Source: Terfezia claveryi (taxonomy: Eukaryota > Ascomycota > Pezizomycetes > Pezizales > Pezizaceae). From it: a DNA stretch of 64,000 nt. The position numbers were made by a program, and so were the translations under genes. The stretch lies in contig WHUX01000020.1 in the NCBI GenBank assembly GCA_015179025.1, positions 186,001-250,000 on the forward strand, in the 5' to 3' direction. The stretch's first letter is position 1. Every line of letters begins with the position of its first letter. Below the pieces are notes generated by a model. The model did no database searches and was not told where the DNA came from. It saw only the letters and a program-made list of their open reading frames with translations. Positions 33,203 to 43,269 of this stretch are shown in pieces.

Positions 33203-35266
33203 TTAATCGCACAACCAGGGATGTAGGACAGTCTCCTCTGCTGAATTACTTGTTTTTAATTTCGCCATGAAATTTAACGCTTCTTCATCATCCTGGATCA
33301 GTGAATGATACGTCATAATCATAGTATGGAGCATGACATTATCCATTGATTTGGTATATACTCCGTCCTGGACTCCCGAAATGGGCCAGGTATCTAGAAA
33401 ATGGTCCGGCATTCCCTCTAAACCCGCATGTTCCAAGTCAATTAGACGCACATTCCCATATCGGTCCCGAATCACGTTAGCCCAACGTAGATCACGGTGG
33501 ACGTAACCCAATTTATGCAAAAATGCAAGTCCCTTCAGCATGTCTCTGATGGTGTGACGTAGCTGGACAATGTCCCTGACGTGCACTGGATACCCCACAG
33601 GACTAAGTTCTAGCCGCATGTGACGATTAGTAAATGTTGGCATCTCCTTGATATTTACGATATTTCGTGGCTTTTGCTCAAGTATTGCGTTATATAGGGT
33701 AAGCAGCTCGGACTTTCTAGCATACTTCCAATCCAGCGGAATTTTTTTCAAAACGTATGTGGGAAATATTGTTACCTATGATGATGGAGCAGTTTATTAG
33801 TACATCTCAATTTCATGCGAAGGCAGCTAAGACCTTACGCTGACGCCTTCCTGCCTCTCAAGTGTTGAGAATAAACGTATTGGGCAATCGCTTGGCAGCA
33901 AGTGACACATGGTTCGAAACAGCCGGAAAATGTTTATGACAACTTGAACTAAGCGCATTCGCACATCCACATGGCCTGCATAAAATGGAGTAGGGAAAAT
34001 GGCAATGCATTCTTTGTTGGGCGTCAATAAGAAAAAGCTGATATAGTATTAGTCTATGGAAAACTGCATTGGGTAGCCCGATAGATACTTGTACTCACTT
34101 TATGCTCAAACCCCCGGTGGCATACCCCAGTACAAACGGTAATTGCCCATAGAAGGCAGTGCTCCAATCGCCAAACTTTTCGAGGAGCTCTCTGCGGCTG
34201 TCAGTCAACCCTCTTGGGTTGCGTTTTTCTTCCCCTCTCAAAACTAATGCCCCCCCCTTGTAGCAAAGAAAATCGGGTCGGGAGTGTTCCTTGGTGGTGC
34301 CGCTTTGGTAACAGTCTGTGTTATTCCTAACCATCTCCAAGTCAAATGCCCCGCTATACCGAGAAAGCACGTAAAACGTGCTTCTAATTATGCTATCCCA
34401 CAAAAGGTGGAAATCATCTTCTGAATGCTCTTTGACATCGTAAATGTCTCGGTCTGGCAGGGCAATAAAACCTAAGAGTGTGGATAATGCAGGAAACGCT
34501 GTTGCTGTTGAATCTCCATGAATTATCTGGGAATTTTCACGGCGGGCTTGAGGAGGCAAGTTTGTAGCTAATGTCGCTAGTAGTGGCGATAGTAAAAGTG
34601 CGGAGACAATACCAGCATTGGGAGGAGGAACAGAACTGAATGGCGTTGTGAGATGATCACAGAATTCGCATATAGCATCCAAGTTTGGGATATCTGTAAC
34701 TGAAAATCAATTTAAAGATCGACATGGAATAACGTAGGAAGTACCTAACCTGTCTCTTGGCTCAGCCGTGGGCTTTTGGGTACGTGGTCTGTGACTTCAG
34801 AAGATTGAACTGGAGCACTTCGTTTTCGAGTTGTGACTATATAAGTTGGAAGACCTCAGCACGTTGTGATAGTGTAGCAAAACCGAGACTGTAGCGAAAC
34901 GGAAGAACACGTACACTTCTGCGGTTGTTTTAGCAAATTAATGAGTATCTCAATTCTCCTGGCTGAACCAAAGGTAAGGTTAAAAGGAACTGCCTGTAGG
35001 TCATGTTGGGTCAGGGAGAGAAAGTCAATTCCAGCAACGTTATTTTTCCGAAAAAGATCGATCTCATCGTCGTTAAGATAAAGTTCTTTCTGCTTGGCTT
35101 TGAGACAGGCCAGTAGAGCCTCTTGATTCCACTCTTCAGGATTCTCGGGCGCGTCTAATATAAGTCTCGGAAGGGGTGGTTTTGTTCCCGGGGGATCCGC
35201 TACGGGGGGCCCCGCAGGGAAAGGGGTCACTGAAGGGGTATTGGTACTGGGCGTCGGGGTGGACAT
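33203..35266 (-). CDS. Crinkler-type effector: SAM + PD-(D/E)XK nuclease + protein kinase
   Basis: Five exons on the minus strand: 35266-34915, 34836-34750, 34699-34099, 34037-33839 and 33775-33203, giving 603 aa. A Pro/Thr-rich start is followed by a SAM-like domain (about 45-115; LFRKNNVAGIDFLSLTQHDL). Next is a basic linker with RKR (about 120). A restriction-endonuclease-fold domain (about 220-390) carries PDF at Asp289, then the E-x-K triad residues Glu303 and Lys305, and Gln332. A kinase-like domain (about 415-603) carries HRDLRWANV (Asp508, Asn513) and IDLEHAG (Asp526, so DLE replaces DFG). Nuclease-kinase fusions of this kind are known from Crinkler-RHS (CR) effectors of fungi and oomycetes. 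All introns keep frame and no lesion is visible, so it appears intact. A start 90 bases upstream (35356) is possible but would add a hydrophobic segment. Neighbours are transposons and satellites. Confidence 0.8.
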
Positions 35267-35356
35267 TGCAAGCTGATGAAAGTGGCGAAGGTTTGGTGGA
35301 AGGCGTGCAGTTCTCGATCCAAAGGTTAACGCCAAGAAAATGAGCGTGATCTCCAC

Positions 35357-35954
35357 AGTTGCGCCAAGCTAGGGTCACGTGAGAATTAATACCTAAAACA
35401 AGAGGAGTTAGTCGAGTTAGCATAACATTTTGTAGAAGATCCAAACCGTATGAAACTAGAGTAGTCTGGTTGGCACAAACTAGAGGCTACCGTGACATGA
35501 GAGATGAATGAATTTAAGGGCAGAAAGACCTCATCTGTATTAACATAGCAAGTATGTTTATTCATAGTAGTCATCCTAGTGGTCATAGTTTCAGATGGTC
35601 TTTTGGGTGGTCATAGTGGTCTGTAGGTTCGGATAATAAATTTGAGTTTGTATTGAACCTGTGGGGAATTTCTATCCCTTAGCTTGGTCGAGTGGTACAC
35701 AATTTAGCGTGCAGTGGCTGGAGAGCGGAATAGGATCAACAGTGGTCTGTGCAATATCAAGTTGTAACTTCATTTCAATCGGTTCTTTTAGAAAGTACTC
35801 ATAAGAGGCCCAAGCAGTAGTCTGGTTGCATGACCCCTCCGTAGGAGGGTCTGGGGAAATACTTTAGTTTTTTGTATGGCGCCAGCCGCAAGATGGTGTC
35901 TGGCTGACCTCACCAAAATTTCCCCTACAAACGTTAGTAATACCCGTGGCGAGC
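35357..35954. other. Flank with dispersed 11-mers
   Basis: TAGTCTGGTTG at 35462-35472 and 35818-35828, the second followed by CATGACCCCTCCGTA, which is shared with the element at 36942. No gene seen. Confidence 0.5.
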
Positions 35955-36367
35955 AAGGCATGCTAATACAAGACATCTCGAGCATAGGCTAATACAGACA
36001 TCGCAAGCATAAGCTAATAGAGCCTTCGCGAGCATAAGCTAATAGAGACATCGCGGGCATAAGCTAATACAGACATCGCAAGCATAAGCTAATATAGACA
36101 TCGCGGGCATAAGCTAATAGAGACTTCGCGAGCATAAGCTAATAGAGACATCGCAAGCATAAGCTAATAGAGACATCGCGGGCATAAGCTAATAGAGACA
36201 TCGCAAGCATAAGCTAATAGAGACATCGCGGGCATAAGCTAATAGAGACATCGCGAGCATAAGCTAATAGAGACATCACAAGCATAAGCTAATAGAGCCT
36301 TCGCGAGCATAAGCTAATAGAGACTTTGCGAGCATAAGCTATTAGAGACAACTCGAGCATAAGCTAA
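35955..36367. repeat. 25-bp tandem repeat, about 16 units
   Basis: Units of the type AGCATAAGCTAATAGAGACA plus TCGCG. Units alternate between an A and a G at the first base and between CGCA and CGCG at the end, suggesting past expansion of two-unit blocks. The outer units are the most degenerate. Confidence 0.92.
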
Positions 36368-36941
36368 CGCTTGATCAAGAGCTGTAGTTGGGCATTTGGT
36401 TGTATGGATGGAAGAAAATAAAGAGGTTACAGGGAAAGCAAATATAGAGAGTTACCGGGAAAGCAAATAATATAGGTATAAGCTTATAAAACTTCAGGTA
36501 TTTATAGGTGAAGAATATATGATGGTGAATAGAATTATAGATAAAGCAATGAATATGAAGCAATCATGAAAGGAGGCTCAATGCATGCAGATAAAGAAAG
36601 AAATGCAGTATTAGAGTAGTCTTGAATATTGGTCTTAGGGAGATCAATATCATGCTGGCCTGTACTTGTATTGTATAATAGTAGGTACTGATTAGGTAAC
36701 CTTTCGCAGAGTTACTGAGTCCTCAAGATCTTCCTCATAATGATTCTCCTTTCCTAATGAAGAGGCCAATATAGGCACATATAGTATTTTCAGCTTGAAG
36801 TTGCAATGATTTTACGTACTATCAAAGGAGGAAAATACCTACCAATTGGTGTCTTACACCAAAAAATAAGGTTTCTGAGGTTCTTCGCACCAAAACAAAT
36901 AAAGTTTTACAGGTTTCTTAGGTGTGTTCGTACCCTTCGTT

Positions 36942-37000
36942 TAGTCTGGTTGGCACAAGCCCCTCGTGGTCTGGTACGGAGGGGTCATGCAACCAGACTA
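36942..37000. mobile_element. 59-bp miniature inverted-repeat element
   Basis: Begins TAGTCTGGTTGGCACAAG and ends CATGCAACCAGACTA; the outer 11 bases are exact inverted repeats, and the outermost TA could be the target site. Its two halves match solitary copies elsewhere in the window (left half 35462, right half 35818). Too short to code for anything. Confidence 0.65.
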
Positions 37001-37097
37001 CCCAAGCAGTAGATACATAGGAATAAAAATGCAAAAAAATGTCACTAAAAATGAAGTAAATAGACGAAAAAATCACCATCAGCAAAAAAAATAATCT

Positions 37098-37117
37098 GCA
37101 CGTTGTGCACAACGTGC
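37098..37117. repeat. Perfect 20-bp palindrome
   Basis: GCACGTTGTGCACAACGTGC reads identically on both strands. No function can be assigned. Confidence 0.8.
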
Positions 37118-37737
37118 GAAAAAGACAAACCCCGCATTATAGGTGTGGAGCAAGAACCGCGTTGTCGGGTGCTTGCTTATTAGGTCTGCATACAGTAGTA
37201 CTGGGTCCCCTCTGCTATCCACCGACTTGCTCCTTCCTCCCATCCCCGTCCCAACCAGACTACACAAGATCATATGGTTGGCACTAGATCATATAAGGTA
37301 GTGACTACGCTAGCAGGTTTAGTGCTAATTTGCTGCGATGGGAGAATCTCTGGTGTTGTAGATTTTTTTGACTTCCGTTTTGTCTATGTCCACCACGATG
37401 ATTGAATGGTACTCCCATCCCAATGCCGATATTCCCCAAATCCCGAAACCATAGCATCTCTTGAAATTCCTCGTAAGTCAATAAGTACGAATAGGGGTAT
37501 TCAATCTTAAAATAATCAAGCGATTAAATTGAAAATTGTACTTAATCGACGTTCTATGCCGAAAATATTCGTTCAAGATTGAGCGACCCTCGATCATAGG
37601 ATTGTTGTTATCACATTAAGATTGTTCTCAGGAGATGCAATTCTGCGGGGTAATTTCTTATCGATAAGAACCTATTTGTGGTTTAGCGCTATTCTTGTAT
37701 CCAAAATATGCTTATTTACTATGTGGGACCGGCGAAT

Positions 37738-37760
37738 GTATGCTTGTATCGAGAGACCTC
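37738..37760. mobile_element. Pogo-like transposon terminus
   Basis: TATGCTTGTATCGAGAGACC is the complement of the terminus type seen at 26543 and 57628 (CTCTCGATACAAGCATA). A solitary end; no transposase frame is attached. Confidence 0.5.
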
Positions 37761-38010
37761 AGTATATACTACACTCAGTGGGACAGAACGTTTCAATTGA
37801 AAAGAAGAAAATAACTATAAAAAAAACTCTAGATACCTATCACCCAATTACCTATGCTACGTCTCCCGACTTGCCCTCCCCCCACAAAAAAAAAGCCCCA
37901 AACTCCAATAGACATATACGTAATTCCTTTGCTCAAAATGACAACTTGAAGAAAAATGTACAGGGGCAAAAATAACCAAATATTCACCAGGCTTAAGGGT
38001 GTTGGTAATT

Positions 38011-40270
38011 TCAAGAGGTATGAATCCCATAAATCCCCTCTCTAATCATCCCCCACGCCAACACATCCTTCTTCCTCACCCTTTGCGTTTTCCGCTTCGG
38101 TATCTCCCCAGGCATTTCTCTCCGCATAAACTCCTCATCTAGCCTCTTGAACAACTCCTTACTACCTCCCTCTCCTTTCCCTTCCCAAACCCCTCCTTCC
38201 CTCGCCACGCTCTATGTTCCCCCTATCTCCCCCCAACTCTCAGCCTGCCTTACCCCCTCACTCTCCGCAAACACCTCCTCTACTAATGCTCCCACCTTCA
38301 CCCTCTCACTTATTTGGTCAATCAACCCCCCCTCCTCCGCCCCACAGCCTCTTCCTCTTCTCCACACCCACCACACTATCCACTCTCCACAAACACTCTC
38401 CCACACTTAGCGATGTAAGTTTACCCCCCTTATACGCCTCTCCCATCCTTCTTTCCATCTTCTCCGCTTCAGGTTCAGTCCCGTGAAACAACCCCCCGCT
38501 GATGTGTTGCAGCGCCTGGACCTCAGACGTGCGCAGCAAGCGGAAGCGGGTCAGGTTTGTCAGGAATGGGATAATGACGGCGAGATACTCTCACTGAGTG
38601 CGGCCGCAGGCAAGAGCGAGTTCGCGGATGGTGGGGGGTGCATGGAGGTTTAATCTCGAGCAGTCGCCCTTTGAGAGGAGGAGGTGCGGAGGGAGGAGGA
38701 GGCGGTGGATGGTGGAGAGGTGGTTCTTTTAGAGAGTGGAGAGTGGTGCGCAGGGCGGTGGGGATGGGGCGGAGGGGCGCTGGGGGCGGGAGGAGGTAGA
38801 TGTTTCGAAAGGAGTGGGTGTGGGAGTGGAGGTGGATGGTCGGGGGTTGGAGTAAGTCAGTGCAGAAGGTGGTGAGGGAAGGGAGGGGATGAAAAGGTGG
38901 GCGCATGGTGGAGGAAGAAGTGCTTGGACTGGTGGCGGTTGTTGTGGGGGAGGAGGTTGAGGTGGCGGGGCTGGAAGGCTGTGGTTGTGGTTAATGTTGG
39001 TGGAGGTGGAGGTGGAGGTTGGGGTTGGGACTGAAATTTGTAGGCCAGGAGTCGAATATAGAGCAGTTGAGGTACCTAAAGAATTCGATCGTGCTATGGT
39101 CAAAGAGAATTTACATTGACAGATCCCCGGGGGATATAGAGGTTCACCAATTCCAGCTTTTTCAGTGATCGTCGGCTGCGCACCACTCCCACCACCGCGG
39201 CCGGATGAGGCAGCAAGCGACCGAACCCTAGCCCCAAATACATGAACCAAGCCACCGCCTACTCCTGCCCCCTTTTGCTTCTCGTATGCATTCCCATCAA
39301 CCCAACTGAGCCTCAATGTTTTGAGTTTTTTAATCCCCGGGGACTCTGGAAAATCGTCTGGCGGGCGAGATCCATCGATATCGAGGACGGAGAGGGAGGT
39401 TAGATTCTGGAAAGCCGGGACAAAGGTCGTGGGTATGTGGGTCCGGGGAGGTAGAGTGGTTGATAGGGGGTAGAGGTGGGTTAGGGCGCTGAGGGTGGGA
39501 TGGCGGGCAAGGGAGGACCGTAGCATGGGGTGAATATAGGCATTTTGCAGCTTCCAGCTGGCCACTATTCTAGTTAACTCAAGTGCGGGACTCACGAGAG
39601 AGATGTGCTCACCTGAATTCTTGCAGGTCCGTCAAGCTACCCACGGTACCTCCAATTGCCAACCCAAACATCCCATCACTCTCAGACCAATTAAGGGGCC
39701 TCGGTGTGCTCTCTGTGCCGGTACTACTGCTACATATATCATTAATATTTTCAAAACTACCCACCTCCAACTCGCCCTCCAACACCAATTTCCTCACCAC
39801 CTTCGACACCGCCGGCCGCTGTAGCGTGGCTAGCCCCATCAAAAACACCGACATCTCATTCCTGCTATCTCCTATACCTTCAATAAACCCGAACTCATCC
39901 TCACGATCCCCACTATCCTTCTTCCTCTTCTTTCTTTTCTCATTCCCAGCTCCTTCACCACCCTGGGCTGTAGTAGTTACTGCTCTACCTTTAGCCCTAT
40001 ACCCGGCCCCCCGCTGCCGAACCTCACGATACAGGAGTGGCGTTGCTAGGTAGTGCACAATCCGACTCACTCGAGATACTGTCGCTAGATCCGCTGGGGA
40101 CTCCTAGAGATAACCTAATATGATGCTGAGGACATCCAGCGGAAGGCGACATTGTCCCGGCTCATTGTGTGTGTATATTGGCGCTGGTGGCCCTAAGGAC
40201 GTTGGGAAAGGGTAGAACGCCGTATCTTTGGCGCCTGCTGTCTCAGTCTTGCGGAGGATAGTTGCGCCGA
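38011..40270 (-). pseudogene. Decayed F-box / leucine-rich-repeat gene
   Basis: Minus strand. An F-box motif is legible (LPLDVLSIILGYL, then ESPADLATVSRVSRIVHYL) but interrupted by TAG at 40106-40104. An intron (GTGAGC to AACTAG, about 39610-39560) joins QEFR to IVASWKLQ. LRR-like hydrophobic repeats follow (AFQNLTSLSVLDIDGS, IKKLKTLRLSWVDG). Further on are frame changes, a TGA at 38593-38591 (after LALACGRTQ, before EYLAVI), a shift at the G-run near 38330 and a TAG at 38214-38212. The C-terminal frame ends at 38011. No start codon remains upstream of the F-box: a TAA lies shortly before. F-box proteins recruit substrates to SCF ligases; this copy should be non-functional unless the assembly is faulty. 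Confidence 0.7.
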
Positions 40271-41212
40271 TCTCTTAACGGGTCGGCGCCGAAGCAGAAT
40301 AAGAAGAACAAAAACATTAATTATAAATATTAAACGTAAGTAATACTTAAGCTTATGTTTACCAATTGTCAATTCGCTGTTACACACCCCAGTCCCTAGC
40401 CGGGGTTGGTCTAAAGCCCTGGCCCCGGTGAGCCCTGCCGTTTGATATGAGAACTGACTCGCTAGTAATCAATGCTTGACATGGGAAGGCAAGGGTGGAG
40501 GTGTTGTGTTGCTCTTGATTCTCAATTGCAGCTGATGCTTCGTCCCTTAATGACTCCAGACGTATATATAGGCGACTTAGGCAAGCGAGTAGCCTGGCAA
40601 GGCGTGATTTTGCTATCGTATCAGCAGTAACTGACGCTATGGAACCCTGCTGTTAGACAATTATTACCGTGTCCATTCTAGGAGAGCCTCCAGTATTGAT
40701 ATCCATCCAAGGCACTGGCCAGCCAATATAATAAGCCTTTTGCTTATTTTTGGATGCTTGGGTTTAGATCCTCATGGAGCTGTACTCCCCCCACTTGTGA
40801 ACAAGGAGTGCATGGAGTTGGAGGGTTACCTGTTCGCCTTCAGCATGAACTATCTGTTTAATATGATATTCAAACTTTGTTTTTCATTTTCCCTAGTGAG
40901 TAATGTAAAAATTAACCCTTCTCGCCAGATTTCCTGTGCGCCACTCCTGGTGAACCGGCCTCTTCTTAGAAAAACTAAATTCATAAGCATATTTTTTGCA
41001 AGGTGGCTTGCTGCTCTCAAGCGTGACCAGCCAGAGAGACATCCTGGAGATGCTCAATAATGGTTCTTTTTTGATGATATCTACACTCAAATGATGATGG
41101 GAACAGTTCGCGAGCTGCATGAAAAACGGGGAAAATGGCTGCGCTGGATGATATATTACTTTACTTCTGCCTATCTCCCCCATAGCTCTGTAAGTCCGAG
41201 CTTTATTGAAAT
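40271..41212. other. Intergenic region
   Basis: No gene seen. A few short frames without similarity. Confidence 0.4.
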
Positions 41213-42421
41213 TTAGCTGCTTGGGGTCCTCTTGGGGTCAACGGTGCCCTTGAGCTTAGCGGAATCGTGAACGCCCTCTGCCTTCTTACTTATTTCCGCT
41301 CCTCGTTCGCGGTAAAACTCCTAACAATAGACATCAGTGCCTATCATTCTGCACAAAAATACTACATTGGCTTACCGCATGCCTGGTATTGTCATTAGAG
41401 AGCTTCTCCTGCTTTCCAGTTTGGGTATTGAAGCTTCCGGCTTTTTGTGAGGTAGCGTCAGCTGCCTGTTCAGAGTGGGTAATGTCGGTGTATGGCTTCC
41501 TGTTCTCTTCAAGAATGGCACGTTCTGAGGCGGCGCGGGTGTTCTTCTCCGCCCCTGGTGCCTAGTAATAGGAAATAATCTGAGTCAACAGTAGTCCATA
41601 GAGGTGGTGGGCTGTAAGAGTATATTCCTACCTCGGGATCATCCGGAAGGACTTTATCCTTGAAGTTCTCAGATGCTTCAGAAGCCTTCTCTTTTGCTGT
41701 TTCTGCAATTTCAGCTGCAGTTTTCTTTGCCTTGTCGGTCAATGCGGAGGTAGTCTCATTTGTTTCCTCAACTTGTTCACCTGTCTTCTCCTTCGCTTGC
41801 TCAACAGTCTCACCAGTGGCCTCCTTCCCCCGCTCAATAGCTTCTCCAGTGGTTTCTTTTGCGGCCTCGGCAGTTTCCTTGGCATCCTCATTGACATTCC
41901 TGGTAGCAGAAGTGGTTTCTGAAGCCGCCTCCGTCAATGATTCGGCCATTTGAGAAGACTTTTCCTTTATAGTCTCGGTCACTTCGGAAACCTTTTCTGA
42001 AGCCTTGGTAGCAGCATCAGACAAGGATTGCTTTGCCGACTCAACTGTATCACCCACTGTAGAATGCGCATCGTGGTTGGAGTGTTTACCAGAGTGATCC
42101 GGGGAGCTTGAGTTTCCAGACATGAGATAGAGAACCTGGAACATGCGGGTTTGACTGATTAGCGTCGTGTTCAAGCAATTGAATGCTCGCTGGGTCAATG
42201 CCAGTGTACGGCCAAATCAGACCTCTGGGGCGGAATTTCGGTATACATACAGCAGGAACAGTAAAGGCGACACTGCCGATTATCCAAGGCATCTCAGTGC
42301 TGGATTGTGCCGGGTGGACCTCGCTTCCGTAGTTCCTACGGGGAATTAGCCTCGCGGTTCGAGCTCGAGCCGCGAAGGTTGGCCCTCGCCTCAGAGCAGC
42401 AGTTCGTAGGAATGGCAGCAT
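41213..42421 (-). CDS. LEA-like mitochondrial membrane-anchored protein
   Basis: Four exons on the minus strand: 42421-42251, 42135-41632, 41561-41376 and 41320-41213, all phase 0, giving 322 aa. The N-terminus (MLPFLRTAALRRGPTFAARA) is a typical mitochondrial presequence. A short hydrophobic segment (WIIGSVAFTVPAVLYLM) follows at about residues 46-62. Residues about 80-225 are an amphipathic, Ala/Glu/Lys/Thr-rich series of 11-residue-like periods (AKETTGEAIERGKEATGETV), like late-embryogenesis-abundant proteins, which protect membranes and proteins during drying or stress. The C-terminal part contains ASERAILEENRKPYTDITHS and is hydrophilic. The role is inferred from composition only. Confidence 0.8.
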
Positions 42422-43269
42422 TTTCGTACTGTCGTAGCCGATTAGCAGGATGCAACGAATGGAGTCCGGACAGATTGGAGTAAATGCTTACTTGTGGGAT
42501 TTGAGGTTAGGGGAGATTGGGAAGGGGGGTACGAGTGAGAAACAGAGATGGCTTTAACGGCGGCCACCGGCCATCGGCTATTGTTCTATGAGGTCACCCA
42601 CATTGGTTCTGCTCACTCCAGCCTTGGCACCAACATTTTTCGCCGGTTCACACGAGCAGAATCCGAATGCGCATTTGCTGCGCTCATGATCACAGTAATA
42701 ATATTTGGAGCGGTTCAGAACTGGGTTATCCAACCTATTGGGCTGCGCATGCTATTTAGCGGCCTCGTTAGGCTTTAGCGAGCCGAGCCCCCAGAGGCTC
42801 TGCGGTAGTGGAAGAATGCTGGAATATGGAGAGGCCGCGGGGTATTATGGCCCAGTCTCGGGCTGCTTGTTTTAGGTTTTAGTGAGAAGGGGACCTTACA
42901 TGGATACTTTTATCCAGAGCGGTTTTTGCATTGTATGTAACCTATCTAACCTATCTAACCTATCTATCTACCTTCAATTGGGCTGGCGTTAGATAATCCG
43001 AATAGAATGTGGGTGGGGTTGTGAAAGCTGGGCGGGCAGCGGGCAACAAGCACCCCTCCATATCTCCTCCTCCACCACAACAACCATCTTCATCTTTACC
43101 AAACTTCAGGTACTTAGCTACGAAGCAGCATTACCTACCCCGGATTCCGGCAGTTTGTTGGCCTCCACTCAACTCTTCCCAAAACACTCTTCCGAAAGAA
43201 GCAAAATAAGAATTTCTAACCGAGAAGGATCCTCCAAAGTCTCGGGGAAGCGTTGAACGTCATATAAAG
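42422..43269. promoter_or_regulatory. Shared divergent promoter region
   Basis: Separates the LEA-like gene (-) and CAND1 (+), whose starts face away from each other 848 bp apart. Holds repeats of acctatcta at about 42938-42972 and a C/A-rich leader before CAND1. A 76-codon frame here has no similarity. Confidence 0.45.

Larger units (their letters stand above)
36368..38010. other. Repeat-rich intergenic region
   Basis: Holds a diverged repeat (36455-36575, shared with 11430-11555), the 59-bp inverted-repeat element (36942-37000), a 20-bp palindrome (37098-37117), CAACCAGACTA at 37252-37262 and a pogo-like terminus (37738-37760). No gene seen. Confidence 0.5.

Noticed and set aside
35955..36367. 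CRISPR-like array
   Set aside because: Units abut without unique spacers; it is a satellite in a eukaryotic genome.
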